From: Burkholderiaceae bacterium | Lineage (GTDB): Bacteria; Pseudomonadota; Gammaproteobacteria; Burkholderiales; Burkholderiaceae_F | Direction: 5' to 3' | Length of the DNA stretch: 64,000 nt | NCBI GenBank assembly: GCA_022843955.1 | Contig: JALHMQ010000001.1 | Span: 248,001-312,000 of the forward strand | Shown here: positions 48,350 through 57,642 of the stretch, in pieces | Numbering within the stretch: position 1 is the first letter of the stretch | Layout of the letters: every line of letters begins with the position of its first letter | Notes under the pieces: generated by a model | Told to the model about the DNA's origin: nothing | The model's input: the letters and a program-made list of their open reading frames with translations, nothing else | Databases searched by the model: none | Made by a program: the position numbers and the translations under genes

Positions 48350-48790
48350 ATGCATCGCCTGCTCGTTGTACTACTCACTGCACTGCTCATGTGCGCGGCC
48401 GTTCTGGGGACGCCACCCGCCCATGGGCGCGATGGACGCCTGACGCCCGAGCAACGCGACGAGGTGCTGCGCCGGATGACGCCGGAGCAGCGGCAGCGCC
48501 TGTGGGAGCAGATGACGCCCGAGCAGCGCGGCAACGTGCTGCGCCAGTTGACGCCTGAACAACGCGACGGCCTGCGCGATCAAATGACGCCCGAACAGCG
48601 CGATCAGTTCCGCCAGCGCATGCTCGAGCACCGCCAGCGTCGCATCGAGGAAGGCAGCGCGCGCCGCCTGACACCGGAAGAGCGTCAGCGACTGCGCGAT
48701 CAGATCTACGAGTCCAATCGTGACCTGAAGGACCGGCCAGGGCCGGGTCCGCGCGGTGATCGCGGCCGACCCGAGCGGCGCGAGCGGTGA
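48350..48790 (+). CDS. Secreted protein with 12-residue TPEQR tandem repeats
   Basis: This 146-residue protein has a signal peptide (MHRLLVVLLTALLMCAAVLG, cleavage probably after PAHG). Residues 31-90 are five consecutive 12-residue repeats of the form (L/M)TPEQRxxxxxQ/R; a sixth, diverged copy lies at 107-118. The C-terminus is Arg/Pro/Gly-rich. A similar LTPEQ-type periodicity occurs in DUF3106 and in periplasmic chaperones of the Spy/CpxP type, so a helical periplasmic scaffold or chaperone is possible. The stop overlaps the GTG of the DUF1800 gene (GTGA). It is divergent from ompR. Function unknown. Confidence 0.75.
   Translation: MHRLLVVLLTALLMCAAVLGTPPAHGRDGRLTPEQRDEVLRRMTPEQRQRLWEQMTPEQRGNVLRQLTPEQRDGLRDQMTPEQRDQFRQRMLEHRQRRIEEGSARRLTPEERQRLRDQIYESNRDLKDRPGPGPRGDRGRPERRER
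48440..48619 (+). repeat. Five 36-bp tandem repeats encoding TPEQR units
   Basis: Each unit encodes (L/M)TPEQR plus six variable residues; the ACGCCxGAxCA core is kept at 36-base spacing. A sixth diverged copy is at 48668-48703. The repeats are in frame, so unit number could change without a frameshift. Confidence 0.8.
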
Positions 48791-50349
48791 GCACATCGAT
48801 GCCGGCGGATGCACAGACGCGCCACTGGCGTGGCGCGCTCGTGTGCCTGCTGATGGCGGTCTGCGCCATCCTGGCGCCGACCGTGGTGCGCGCGCAGCCG
48901 CTGGGCGAGGCACGTGCATCGCAGTTGCTGACGCGGGCTGGATTTGCACCGTCGGCGTCCGAGCTGGCCGCCTTTGCCGACCTGACCCAGGCACAGGCCG
49001 TGGATCGCCTGCTCGGCTCGATCAACCGGCAGGCGCGTGCGCCCGCGCCGGCCTGGATCGACGCGCCGATCGTTCTGCCACGGGATGTGCAGCGCATGAC
49101 GGAGGCCGAGCAGCGCGCGTACCGGCAGACGCTGGTACGTCACAGCCTTGAGTTGCGCGCCTGGTGGTTGCGCGAAATGGTGGGCACGTCGTCACCGCTG
49201 AGCGAGCGGATGACGCTCTTCTGGCACAACCACTTTGTCAGCGCGCAGCCGAAGGTGCGCTGGCCGCAGTTGCTGTATCGCCAGAACCTCCTGCTGCGAG
49301 AGCATGCCGTGGGCAGTTTTGCGTCGTTGCTGCATGCCGTCGTGCGCGATCCGGCAATGTTGGTCTACCTGGACGCCGCGACGAGCCGGCGGGGCCAGCC
49401 CAACGAGAACCTGGCGCGCGAGCTGATGGAATTGTTCACGCTCGGGCAAGGGCAGTACTCGGAGGCGGACGTGCGGGAGGCAGCGCGTGCGTTCACCGGC
49501 CACAGCGTGGACCCGGCTAGCGGCCGGTTCGTGTTCCGCACGGGCCTGCACGATTCAGCGGCCAAGACCATATTGGGGCGTCGGGCGCCATTTGATGGGA
49601 CTGCGGTGATCGACCTGCTGCTGGCGCAGCCGGCGACCGCCGAGTTCGTGGTCGCCAAGCTGTGGCGCGAATTCGTGTCGCCGCAGCCGGATCCGCAGCG
49701 CGCCGGGCAGATTGCGCAGCGCTTTCGCGACAGCGGCTACGCGATCCAGGTGGCACTTCGCGCGCTGCTCAATCAGCCGGAGGTGGTCGCGCTGGACGTT
49801 GACCAGGCGCTGGTCAAGTCACCGGTGGAACTGGTGATCGGCCTGGTGCGGCAAAGTGGCGGGGAGCTTGCGGTACCCGTCGGCGCCGCACTCGCCACCG
49901 CCGAAATGGGACAGAACCTGTTCGGTGCACCGAACGTGCGTGGCTGGCCCGGCGGTGAAGCCTGGATCAACACCCAGTCGTTGCTGGCGCGCAAGCAGTT
50001 CGTCGAGCGTGCCGTGAGCGCGCGAGCAACGGCGCTGCCAACGGCGCGCCTGGATGGCGATGAGATGCTGGCGTCCGCCGCTCCTGCGGAAGATGAGATT
50101 GACGGCGCCATGCGCCGCCGCGCGCAGCTGGCGCAGGCCGCGGTGTCCAACGCGGTGCGGATTGATACCAAGACCTGGCTGGCGGCCAGCGCCGGCCTGC
50201 AGCCGGAACGTCCGACCGAGCCCGGCGAGAGTGCGCGTCTCGCCGCGCACCTGGGCGGGCTGCCGCCGATGTCGCTCCCGCCGACCGGGAGCCTGGGGCT
50301 GGATGCGCTGCGCAGCCTGTTGCTCGATCCCACGTACCAGCTCAAGTAG
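48787..50349 (+). CDS. DUF1800 domain protein
   Basis: This is a 520-residue exported protein of unknown activity from the DUF1800 family. An N-terminal signal (ALVCLLMAVCAILAPTVVRAQ) is followed by family motifs: LLTRAGFAPSASEL near the start, LRAWWLREMVG, RMTLFWHNHFV and NENLARELMELFTLG. The final part, ending SLLLDPTYQLK, is also family-like. The start at GTG 48787 overlaps the preceding stop by four bases; an ATG four codons in is an alternative. DUF1800 and DUF1501 genes are commonly paired and this is such a pair, nine bases apart. Confidence 0.88.
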   Translation: MSTSMPADAQTRHWRGALVCLLMAVCAILAPTVVRAQPLGEARASQLLTRAGFAPSASELAAFADLTQAQAVDRLLGSINRQARAPAPAWIDAPIVLPRDVQRMTEAEQRAYRQTLVRHSLELRAWWLREMVGTSSPLSERMTLFWHNHFVSAQPKVRWPQLLYRQNLLLREHAVGSFASLLHAVVRDPAMLVYLDAATSRRGQPNENLARELMELFTLGQGQYSEADVREAARAFTGHSVDPASGRFVFRTGLHDSAAKTILGRRAPFDGTAVIDLLLAQPATAEFVVAKLWREFVSPQPDPQRAGQIAQRFRDSGYAIQVALRALLNQPEVVALDVDQALVKSPVELVIGLVRQSGGELAVPVGAALATAEMGQNLFGAPNVRGWPGGEAWINTQSLLARKQFVERAVSARATALPTARLDGDEMLASAAPAEDEIDGAMRRRAQLAQAAVSNAVRIDTKTWLAASAGLQPERPTEPGESARLAAHLGGLPPMSLPPTGSLGLDALRSLLLDPTYQLK

Positions 50350-50358
50350 GTCGACGCC

Positions 50359-51519
50359 ATGGATCGACGTGAGTTCATGATCGGTACGGCCGCCGTCAGC
50401 GGCTGGACCTTTGCCGGTTGGGCCCGGGCTGCCAGCGCGGCGCCGCTGCGACTGCTGGTGCTGATCGAGCTGCGTGGCGGCAACGACGGACTCAACACCG
50501 TGGTGCCGGTCGACGACGGCCGCTATCGCGATCTGCGGCCCCGGCTGGCCTTGGCAGACGATGGCGTGGTGCGGTGGGCGCCAGACTTGACGCTGCATGC
50601 TTCACTGGCTCCGCTGGCGCCGATGTGGCAGGCGGGCGAGTTGGCGGTCGTGCAAGGCGTGGGCTACGCGCAGCCGGACTTGTCGCACTTTCGCTCGATC
50701 GAGATCTGGGATACGGCGGTCGACAGTACCGAAGTGCTGCAGCAAGGCTGGTTGACGCGCGCTGCCCAGAGCCACCCGGCAATCTTCGGGCGCTTTGCGG
50801 CAGACGGCGTGATTGTCGGGTCGGCCGACCTCGGGCCGCTCTCGGGTGGTGCGCGCGCCGTGGCGATCGCTGATCCGGGCCGCTTTGCCCGCGCCGCTCG
50901 CCTGGCGCATGCCGACAGCGCGCCGGCGCGCGGCGCGCTCGGCCACGTGCTGCGGGTTGAGCACGACATTGTTCGCGCCGGCGCCGAGATTCGTCCTGGA
51001 GCAAAGTTGGCCACGGAGTTCCCGCGCTCGCTGTTCGGGCTGGCGATGTCGAATGCTGCCGCCATTGCCGCCACGCGCCAGGTGCCGGTGATTCGCGTGA
51101 CGTTGGGTGGTTTCGATACCCACCGGAACCAGTTGCCGGTGCATGCCGCCTTGCTGCGTCAAGTGGGTGAGGGCATCGCCGCACTGCGGGCGGCGCTGAC
51201 GGAGGTCGGCCTGTGGCAGCACAGCTTGATCGCAACCTACTCCGAGTTCGGGCGTCGGCCGCGCCAGAACGGCAGCGGCGGGACGGATCACGGGACGGCG
51301 GGCGTGCAGTTCGTCTGCGGCGGCCAGGTTCGCGGTGGCACGTACGGCGCACCGCCCGAGCTTGGCCAACTGGATCGCAATGGCAACTTGCCGCACCAGA
51401 TCGACTTTCGCGCGCTCTATGCCACCGTGATCGAACAGTGGTGGAAGCTGGACAGCGAGCGAGTGCTCGGTCGCCGCGTCGCGCCGCTGGCGTTGCTGCG
51501 CGAAGACCCGGCCGGCTGA
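50359..51519 (+). CDS. DUF1501 domain protein
   Basis: This 386-residue exported protein starts MDRREFMIGTAAVSGWTFAGWARAA, a twin-arginine-type signal (DRREFM). DUF1501 features are LIELRGGNDGLNTVVP, LPHQIDFRALYATVIEQWW near the C-terminus and GSGGTDHGTAGVQFVCGGQVRGG. The family belongs to the alkaline phosphatase-like fold group, and the Asp/His-rich segments may bind metal, but no reaction is known. It is the third member of the coupled repeat-protein/DUF1800/DUF1501 set. Confidence 0.88.
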   Translation: MDRREFMIGTAAVSGWTFAGWARAASAAPLRLLVLIELRGGNDGLNTVVPVDDGRYRDLRPRLALADDGVVRWAPDLTLHASLAPLAPMWQAGELAVVQGVGYAQPDLSHFRSIEIWDTAVDSTEVLQQGWLTRAAQSHPAIFGRFAADGVIVGSADLGPLSGGARAVAIADPGRFARAARLAHADSAPARGALGHVLRVEHDIVRAGAEIRPGAKLATEFPRSLFGLAMSNAAAIAATRQVPVIRVTLGGFDTHRNQLPVHAALLRQVGEGIAALRAALTEVGLWQHSLIATYSEFGRRPRQNGSGGTDHGTAGVQFVCGGQVRGGTYGAPPELGQLDRNGNLPHQIDFRALYATVIEQWWKLDSERVLGRRVAPLALLREDPAG

Positions 51520-51554
51520 GGGGCGGCGTGCCCGGTGGCGCAGGGGCGCGCGGA

Positions 51555-51560
51555 TAGAAT
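51555..51560 (+). promoter_or_regulatory. Candidate -10 box for the tsaB operon
   Basis: TAGAAT in GCGGATAGAATCTCGCGG lies 58 bases before the tsaB start in the short gap after the DUF1501 gene. No strong -35 was seen. Confidence 0.35.
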
Positions 51561-51617
51561 CTCGCGGCTGCGCGGCCGCTGGGGCCGCGCCATCTGCTGC
51601 CTTGGCACTGTTCCGTC

Positions 51618-52337
51618 GTGACCCATCCTGTTCTGCTTGCGTTCGACACCGCAACCTCGTGGTGTTCGGTGGCGCTCGCCCGCGGGGCACAGATCATCGA
51701 GCGTGCGGAACCGGTGGGGCAGCAGCACTCTGATCGGGTTCTGCCCATGGCACAGCGCCTGCTGGCCGACGAGGGCATGACGCTCAAGCAGATGGATGCC
51801 ATCGTGTTCGGTGCAGGCCCCGGGTCATTTACCGGGCTGCGCATTGCCTGTGGCGTGGCGCAGGGCGCGGCCTACGGCATCGACCGACCGGTCCTGGCGA
51901 TCGGCAATCTCGCTGCGCTCGCTCTGGACGCGGCACGGCGTGAACCGCGCGCGCGCAGGATCGCAGTGGCCATCGATGCCCGCATGAACGAGGTCTACTG
52001 GGCGGTGTACGACGCCGCTGACGACGACGTTGCCGAGGTGGTGCCGCCATCACTGTCACGGGCTGCCGACCTGCCGCCGCTGCTGGCGGAACTGGCCATC
52101 GATACGGTTGCGGGTGAGGCCCTGACGGCGTTTGCAAGCGCGCTCGACGCGGTGGCCGCGACGCATCGTCTGCCGCTGGCCAGCGCCAGTGCCGGCACCA
52201 TCGTGCGACTGGCTTGCCATGCGTTCGCCCGCGGCGAAGCGGTGGCCCCGGCGCTGGCGATGCCGGTCTACGTACGCAATCGCGTGGCGCTGACCATCGA
52301 CGAGCGCGACGCCGTGCGTGCCGCGCAGCTGGCATGA
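51618..52337 (+). CDS. tsaB: tRNA threonylcarbamoyladenosine biosynthesis protein TsaB
   Basis: This non-catalytic partner of TsaD in t6A37 tRNA modification has 239 residues from a GTG start. The ASKHA fold shows AFDTATSWCSVAL near the start and GPGSFTGLRIACGVAQG (69-85), the hallmark of the family. It overlaps rimI by four bases (ATGA), a conserved tsaB-rimI pairing. An ATG further downstream would cut the conserved N-terminus, so GTG is preferred. Confidence 0.93.
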   Translation: MTHPVLLAFDTATSWCSVALARGAQIIERAEPVGQQHSDRVLPMAQRLLADEGMTLKQMDAIVFGAGPGSFTGLRIACGVAQGAAYGIDRPVLAIGNLAALALDAARREPRARRIAVAIDARMNEVYWAVYDAADDDVAEVVPPSLSRAADLPPLLAELAIDTVAGEALTAFASALDAVAATHRLPLASASAGTIVRLACHAFARGEAVAPALAMPVYVRNRVALTIDERDAVRAAQLA

Positions 52338-52825
52338 GCGCCGTCGCGCTGCCGCCGCTGGCGTCGCCGGCTGAGCATTTCGCGCCGATGCTGGCGCGCG
52401 ATCTCGACGACGTGCTGCGGATCGAGGACCGCGTCTATCCGTTTCCCTGGACACGCGGCAACTTCCAGGACGCGCTCAGCGCCGGGTACAGCTCATGGAC
52501 GCTGCGCCAGGGCGAGCGCGGCGTGCGTGGCGACATGATCGCCTACGCCGTGGTGATGATCGCGGTCGATGAAGCCCATCTGCTTAACCTGAGCGTGTCG
52601 CACGACTGGCAGCGGGGCGGCTACGGCTGGCGCATGCTCGAGTGGATGGCGCAACAGTCGCGCGACCATGGTGCGCACAGCATGCTGCTCGAGGTCAGGC
52701 CAAGCAACCTGCCGGCACAGCAACTGTACGAACGCTACGGCTTCGATCGCATTGGCGTGCGCCGCGGCTACTACCCGGCGCATGGCGGCCGCGAAGATGC
52801 CGTCGTGATGCGGATCGCATTGTGA
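52334..52825 (+). CDS. rimI: Ribosomal protein S18 alanine N-acetyltransferase RimI
   Basis: This GNAT acetyltransferase modifies the N-terminus of ribosomal protein S18. It has 163 residues. The acetyl-CoA loop lies in WQRGGYGWRMLEWM, followed by LLEVRPSNLPAQQLYERYGF and VRRGYYPAHGGREDAVVM, classic RimI. YPFPWTRGNFQDAL near residue 35 is also conserved. The ATG overlaps tsaB's stop; 40 codons of in-frame upstream sequence lie within tsaB and were rejected. A uracil glycosylase follows eight bases later. Confidence 0.94.
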   Translation: MSAVALPPLASPAEHFAPMLARDLDDVLRIEDRVYPFPWTRGNFQDALSAGYSSWTLRQGERGVRGDMIAYAVVMIAVDEAHLLNLSVSHDWQRGGYGWRMLEWMAQQSRDHGAHSMLLEVRPSNLPAQQLYERYGFDRIGVRRGYYPAHGGREDAVVMRIAL

Positions 52826-52832
52826 GGTCCGC

Positions 52833-53624
52833 ATGACACTCGATCCTCGGCGGGCGCAGATCTGGCACGCGATGGGCATGGGGCCGCTCTGGCAGGAGCG
52901 CGGGTCGGCCGCGTCGGCGCAGGCCGTCGAGGAGGTCGCCGTGGCATCCCATGCGCCACCCGCCTCGCCCGCGGCCGTGCCGGCGCTGGCCGCCGCCCGC
53001 CCCGTTTCGGCCGGGACAGCACGTGACGAGATCGCCATCCTGCCGTGGGACGCCTTGCAGCAAGCGGTGAGTGGCTGCACTGCCTGTGCCTTGAGCCGCT
53101 CGCGCAAGCAGACCGTCTTCGGGGTCGGCCATCCGCAAGCGCACTGGATGCTGGTCGGGGAGGCGCCCGGAGCCGAAGAAGATGTACGTGGCGAGCCATT
53201 CGTCGGCCAGGCGGGCCGCCTGCTCGACAACATGCTCGGGTCGATCGGCCTGTCCCGTGCCGCGGACGATCCGGCGACCGCCGTCTACATCGCGAATGTG
53301 TTGAAGTGCCGCCCGCCAGGAAATCGCAACCCGGAAGCTGCCGAAGTGGCGCAATGCGAGCCCTTCCTGCTGCGGCAGATCGCCCTGCTCAATCCGCGCG
53401 TGGTGCTGGTGATGGGCCGCTTCGCCGCCCAGTCGCTGTTGGCGACCGAGGCGTCGATCGCCAGCCTGCGGGGGCGCACGCACCAGATCGAAGTCGCTGG
53501 TCGCAAGGTGCCGGTGGTGGTCACCTACCACCCGGCGTATCTGCTGCGCAACCTGGCGGACAAGGCGAAAAGTTGGGCTGACCTGTGCCTGGCACGGCAG
53601 ATCTACGGCTCGATGGACACCTGA
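52833..53624 (+). CDS. Family 4-type uracil-DNA glycosylase
   Basis: This enzyme removes uracil from DNA and carries an iron-sulfur cluster. It has 263 residues. An Ala-rich N-terminal stretch (25-65) is disordered-looking. The glycosylase domain has VGEAPGAEEDVRGEPFVGQAG (108-128) and VTYHPAYLLR near the end. Cluster ligands fit Cys82 and Cys85 (GCTACAL), Cys159 (VLKCRPPGNR) and Cys175 (AQCEPF). It is the last of tsaB-rimI-glycosylase and converges on lplT. Confidence 0.93.
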   Translation: MTLDPRRAQIWHAMGMGPLWQERGSAASAQAVEEVAVASHAPPASPAAVPALAAARPVSAGTARDEIAILPWDALQQAVSGCTACALSRSRKQTVFGVGHPQAHWMLVGEAPGAEEDVRGEPFVGQAGRLLDNMLGSIGLSRAADDPATAVYIANVLKCRPPGNRNPEAAEVAQCEPFLLRQIALLNPRVVLVMGRFAAQSLLATEASIASLRGRTHQIEVAGRKVPVVVTYHPAYLLRNLADKAKSWADLCLARQIYGSMDT

Positions 53625-53671
53625 TCCATTGCCGGCGAGGTCGCACTCGGCAGATACGCCCGTGAGGAGGG

Positions 53672-54994
53672 TCAGCGCGGCGATCGGTGCTGGCCGATCA
53701 ACTGCGTCCAATCGCGCTCGCGCTGATTGTGCCGGTGCCGCAGGATCACCAGAAGCATGGTCGCCGCGACGAAGAATCCGAACAGCACGATGATCGTCTC
53801 GATGCGCAGGTCGAGCCAGAGCAGCAGCGCATAGATGGACAGCATCACCAGGATGCTCAGGTTCTCGTTGAAGTTCTGCACCGCGATCGAGTGGCCCGCC
53901 GAGAGCAGGACATGCCCGCGATGCTGCAGCAGCGCGTTCATCGGCACCACGAAGTAACCAGCGAGAGCGCCAATCACGATCATCACCAGTGCGGCGACGA
54001 CGGCGCCCCAGCCGAGGGTCGATGCGCCGATCGTGATTCCTCCAGCGGGCAACGATGCGAAGTCCATGAAGGCGAGGCAGGCGACGAGCAGGCCCATGGC
54101 CACGCCCACCGGCAGCACCGTCAGAGACCGTTTCAGCGACACGCGCGCGGCCGCCCACACCGAGCCGATGGCAATGCCGATCGCGACCACGGCCTGCAGC
54201 ACGGCGCCCTGCGATAAGGTCATGCCCAGTGTCGTCTCCGACCACTTGAGCACGATGAACTGCAGCGTTGCGCCCGCGCCCCAGAAGAGGGTCGTGACGG
54301 ACAGCGAGATCTGTCCGAGCTTGTCGCGCCACAAGGTGCTGACGCAGTGGGCAAAGTCCGTCAGCAGGCGCACCGGGTGAGTGGCCTGCTTGGCGTAGCG
54401 CGCCCCGGTGTCCGGGATGAAGAAGTTGACGGCAGCGGCCACCGCGTAGAACACCGCCACGACCGCAATCGCCGCTTCGGCCGGACTGTCCAGCTCGTAG
54501 CTGATCAGCGGCACGTCGATCGACATCAGATAGGCCGCCACGCTGGGTGACACCAGCACGCCGCCGATCACAAAACCCAGGATGATCGAACCGACCGTCA
54601 GGCCTTCGATCCAGCCGTTGGCGACCACCAGTTTTTCCGGAGGCAGCAGCTCGGTGAGGATGCCGTACTTCGCCGGCGAGTACGCGGCCGCCCCGAGGCC
54701 GACCACGGCATACGCGACCAACGGGTGCGCGCCGGCGAACATCAGCAGGCAGCCGCCAATCTTGATCGTGTTGGTGATGAGCATGACGCGGCCCTTCGGC
54801 ATCGAGTCGGCGAAGGCACCGACGAATGCGGCCAGCACCACGTACGACACGAAGAAGAACAGCTTGAGCATCGGCGTCATCCACTCCGGCGCGTTGATGT
54901 CGCGCAGCAGGGCGATGGCACAGATCAGGAGTGCGTTGTCTGCCAGCGACGAGCAGAACTGAGCGGCCATGATCGTGTAGAAGCCGCGTTTCAT
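53672..54994 (-). CDS. lplT: Lysophospholipid transporter LplT
   Basis: This MFS-type membrane carrier moves lysophospholipids across the inner membrane for re-acylation. It has 440 residues with about 12 hydrophobic segments; the N-terminus MKRGFYTIMAAQFCSSLADNALL and the segment APEWMTPMLKLFFFVSYVVLAAF are typical. It is not fused or linked to an aas acyltransferase here. The gene is convergent with the glycosylase gene and divergent from alr. A TATAAC element in the divergent gap (complement of 55041-55046) may be its -10. Confidence 0.9.
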   Translation of the reverse strand: MKRGFYTIMAAQFCSSLADNALLICAIALLRDINAPEWMTPMLKLFFFVSYVVLAAFVGAFADSMPKGRVMLITNTIKIGGCLLMFAGAHPLVAYAVVGLGAAAYSPAKYGILTELLPPEKLVVANGWIEGLTVGSIILGFVIGGVLVSPSVAAYLMSIDVPLISYELDSPAEAAIAVVAVFYAVAAAVNFFIPDTGARYAKQATHPVRLLTDFAHCVSTLWRDKLGQISLSVTTLFWGAGATLQFIVLKWSETTLGMTLSQGAVLQAVVAIGIAIGSVWAAARVSLKRSLTVLPVGVAMGLLVACLAFMDFASLPAGGITIGASTLGWGAVVAALVMIVIGALAGYFVVPMNALLQHRGHVLLSAGHSIAVQNFNENLSILVMLSIYALLLWLDLRIETIIVLFGFFVAATMLLVILRHRHNQRERDWTQLIGQHRSPR

Positions 54995-55163
54995 TGCTCG
55001 TGAGAAGCTGGCATAAGTGAAGGCAGGAAGGGCGCGATCGTTATATCACGCAGGTATTGCCCGACATGCGCGGCAGGGTGCTGCGTCCACGCCGGTATTC
55101 TCCTCTCCGTGCGTGCCGCGCCACCGTTTGGCGCGCGTATGACCAGCACCCCGAGACACACCC

Positions 55164-56249
55164 ATGCCGCGTCCGATCCAGGCCCTCATCCATCATGATG
55201 CGCTGCGCAACAACCTTGCGCAGGCGCGCATGCACGCCGGTGCACGGCGTGTGTGGGCCGTGGTCAAGGCGGATGCTTACGGTCACGGCGTCGAGCGCGT
55301 GCTGCCGGCATTGGATGCAGCAGATGGACTGGCCTTGCTCGATCTCGCAGAGGCCGAGCGCGCCCGCGCAGCCGGGTGGCGCAAACCGATCCTGCTGCTG
55401 GAAGGTTTCTTTGAAGCCCGCGACCTCGAACTGATTGACCGCCTGTCGCTCGACACGGTGGTGCATGACGACAGCCAGATCGCGCTGCTGGCGGCGCATC
55501 GAGCGTCCGGCCCAATTGCAGTCCACCTCAAGGTGAACACCGGCATGAACCGGCTCGGCTTCCCGCTGCCGCGGTTCGCAGGCGCGCTGGCGAAGCTGCA
55601 GGCGATACCTCACGTCCAGGTCAGCACCGCGACGATGCACTTTGCCAACGCCGACGCGACGGATGACGGTGGGCCGGCCGGGGTGGCCGCGCAGATGCGG
55701 GCTTTCGATCGCGCTTTGGTGAGCTGGGCCGGATTGCGCAGCATGGCGAACTCGGCGGCGCTGTTCATGCAGCCGCAAGTTGGCGGCGACTGGGTGCGGC
55801 CGGGCATTGCACTGTACGGCGGAACACCGTGCGCGGGTCGGCCAGCGGTCGGCTTTGGCCTGCGTCCGGCGATGACGTTGCGCTCGACCCTGATCGCGGT
55901 GCAGAAACTTGAGCGCGGCGACTGCGTGGGATACGGCTCACGCTGGCGGGCGACACAGCCCTGCCGCGTTGGTGTCGTGGCTTGCGGTTACGCCGATGGC
56001 TACCCCCGCGTGGCGCCGGAGGGCACGCCGGTCGCAGTGGACGGGCACATCGTGCCGCTGGCGGGCCGCGTGTCGATGGACATGATCACGGTGGATCTGA
56101 GCGGCGCGCCGGATGCGATCGTGGGCAGCACGGTCGAATTGTGGGGTGAACAGGTGTCGATCGATACGGTGGCGGAGTTAAGCGGCACGGTCGGCTACGA
56201 ACTCATGTGTGCACTGGCGCCTCGGGTGCCGGTTGAGGTGATCGACTGA
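55164..56249 (+). CDS. alr: Alanine racemase
   Basis: This PLP enzyme supplies D-alanine for peptidoglycan. It has 361 residues. Lys35 in AVVKADAYGHG binds PLP, and Tyr257 in VGYGSRWRA is the second catalytic base. HLKVNTGMNRLGF and GRVSMDMITVDL are family motifs. It is 169 bases from the divergent lplT. The stop overlaps the radA start by one base (TGATG), so the two are probably co-translated. Confidence 0.95.
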   Translation: MPRPIQALIHHDALRNNLAQARMHAGARRVWAVVKADAYGHGVERVLPALDAADGLALLDLAEAERARAAGWRKPILLLEGFFEARDLELIDRLSLDTVVHDDSQIALLAAHRASGPIAVHLKVNTGMNRLGFPLPRFAGALAKLQAIPHVQVSTATMHFANADATDDGGPAGVAAQMRAFDRALVSWAGLRSMANSAALFMQPQVGGDWVRPGIALYGGTPCAGRPAVGFGLRPAMTLRSTLIAVQKLERGDCVGYGSRWRATQPCRVGVVACGYADGYPRVAPEGTPVAVDGHIVPLAGRVSMDMITVDLSGAPDAIVGSTVELWGEQVSIDTVAELSGTVGYELMCALAPRVPVEVID

Positions 56250-57613
56250 TGGCAACGCGGGTCAAGACCCAGTATGTCTGCAGCGAGTGCGGTGGCACTT
56301 CGCCCAAGTGGCAGGGCCAGTGTCCGCACTGCAATGCGTGGAACACGCTGAGCGAGGCACGGGTCGAGGCGACCGAGAAGGGCGCCAACCGCTTCGCCGC
56401 ACTGGCCGGCGCAGCCCCGGTGCAGACCTTGGGCGACATCGACGCGCGCGAGATGCCGCGCCGCTCGACCGGCATCGACGAGTTCGATCGGGTGCTCGGT
56501 GGCGGCCTGGTCGAAGGGGGTGTGGTGCTGATCGGCGGCGATCCCGGCATCGGAAAGTCGACCTTGCTGTTGCAGGCGTTGGCGGCGATGGCCGAGTCGT
56601 GCTCGGTGTTGTACGTCAGTGGCGAGGAGTCGGCGGCGCAGGTGGCGCTGCGGGCGCGTCGCCTCGGGGTGGACGGTCGCAAGGTTCGTCTGTTGGCCGA
56701 AACCGGGCTGGAGCGGATCCAGGCCACGCTCGCCTCGGAGAAGCCGCAGGTTGCGGTGATCGACTCGATCCAGACGTTGTATTCGGCCGAAATGCAGTCA
56801 GCGCCGGGCTCGGTGGCGCAGGTGCGCGAGTGTGCGGCGCAGCTGACGCGGCTGGCGAAGCAGTCGGGCGTGACCGTGGTGTTCGTTGGCCACGTGACCA
56901 AGGAGGGCACGCTGGCCGGACCGCGTGTGCTCGAGCACATGGTCGACACGGTGCTCTATTTCGAGGGCGACACGCACTCGTCGTTCCGACTGGTGCGCGC
57001 CTTCAAGAACCGCTTCGGTGCGGTCAATGAGCTGGGCGTGTTCGCGATGACCGACAGGGGTCTGAGGGGCGTGGCCAATCCGTCCGCGCTGTTCCTGTCG
57101 CAACACGATGTGCAGGTGGCCGGCTCCTGCGTGCTGGTCACCCAGGAAGGGACGCGGCCGCTGCTGGTCGAGGTGCAAGCGCTGGTCGACAGCTCGCACG
57201 CGCCGAACCCTCGGCGCCTGAGCGTGGGTCTCGAACAGCAGCGCCTGGCGATGCTGCTGGCCGTCCTGCATCGGCATGCCGGCGTGGCAGCCCACGACCA
57301 GGACGTGTTCGTCAATGCTGTCGGAGGCGTGCGCATCCAGGAGCCGGCCGCGGATCTGGCCGTACTGCTTGCGATCCTCAGCTCGATGCGCAACCGTCCG
57401 CTGCCGCGGGGACTGGTGGTGTTCGGCGAGGTTGGGCTGGCGGGCGAGGTGCGTCCGGCGCCGCGCGGACAGGAACGCTTGCGTGAAGCGGCCAAGCTCG
57501 GCTTCTCGAAAGCCATCATCCCGAAGGCGAATGCCCCCAAGCACGCGATCGAGGGGCTGGAGGTGATCGCGGTCGATCGCCTGGACAAGGCGATCGACCA
57601 GTTGAAGGTGTAG
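56249..57613 (+). CDS. radA: DNA repair protein RadA
   Basis: This RecA-related branch-migration protein acts in recombination repair. It has 454 residues. A zinc finger has Cys11, Cys14, Cys25 and Cys28 (CSEC...CPHC). Walker A is GGDPGIGKST (96-105). The RadA-specific KNRFG motif is present in FKNRFGAVNELG. The C-terminal third is a Lon-like domain. It follows alr with a one-base overlap and converges on hpnE 29 bases away. Confidence 0.96.
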   Translation: MATRVKTQYVCSECGGTSPKWQGQCPHCNAWNTLSEARVEATEKGANRFAALAGAAPVQTLGDIDAREMPRRSTGIDEFDRVLGGGLVEGGVVLIGGDPGIGKSTLLLQALAAMAESCSVLYVSGEESAAQVALRARRLGVDGRKVRLLAETGLERIQATLASEKPQVAVIDSIQTLYSAEMQSAPGSVAQVRECAAQLTRLAKQSGVTVVFVGHVTKEGTLAGPRVLEHMVDTVLYFEGDTHSSFRLVRAFKNRFGAVNELGVFAMTDRGLRGVANPSALFLSQHDVQVAGSCVLVTQEGTRPLLVEVQALVDSSHAPNPRRLSVGLEQQRLAMLLAVLHRHAGVAAHDQDVFVNAVGGVRIQEPAADLAVLLAILSSMRNRPLPRGLVVFGEVGLAGEVRPAPRGQERLREAAKLGFSKAIIPKANAPKHAIEGLEVIAVDRLDKAIDQLKV

Positions 57614-57642
57614 GGCGTGCGTCAGCGCGGCTCGGGTCACCT

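Noticed and set aside
48440-48703. The 36-bp repeats as a CRISPR array
   Set aside because: Units are contiguous without spacers, in frame inside a coding gene, and vary at wobble positions.
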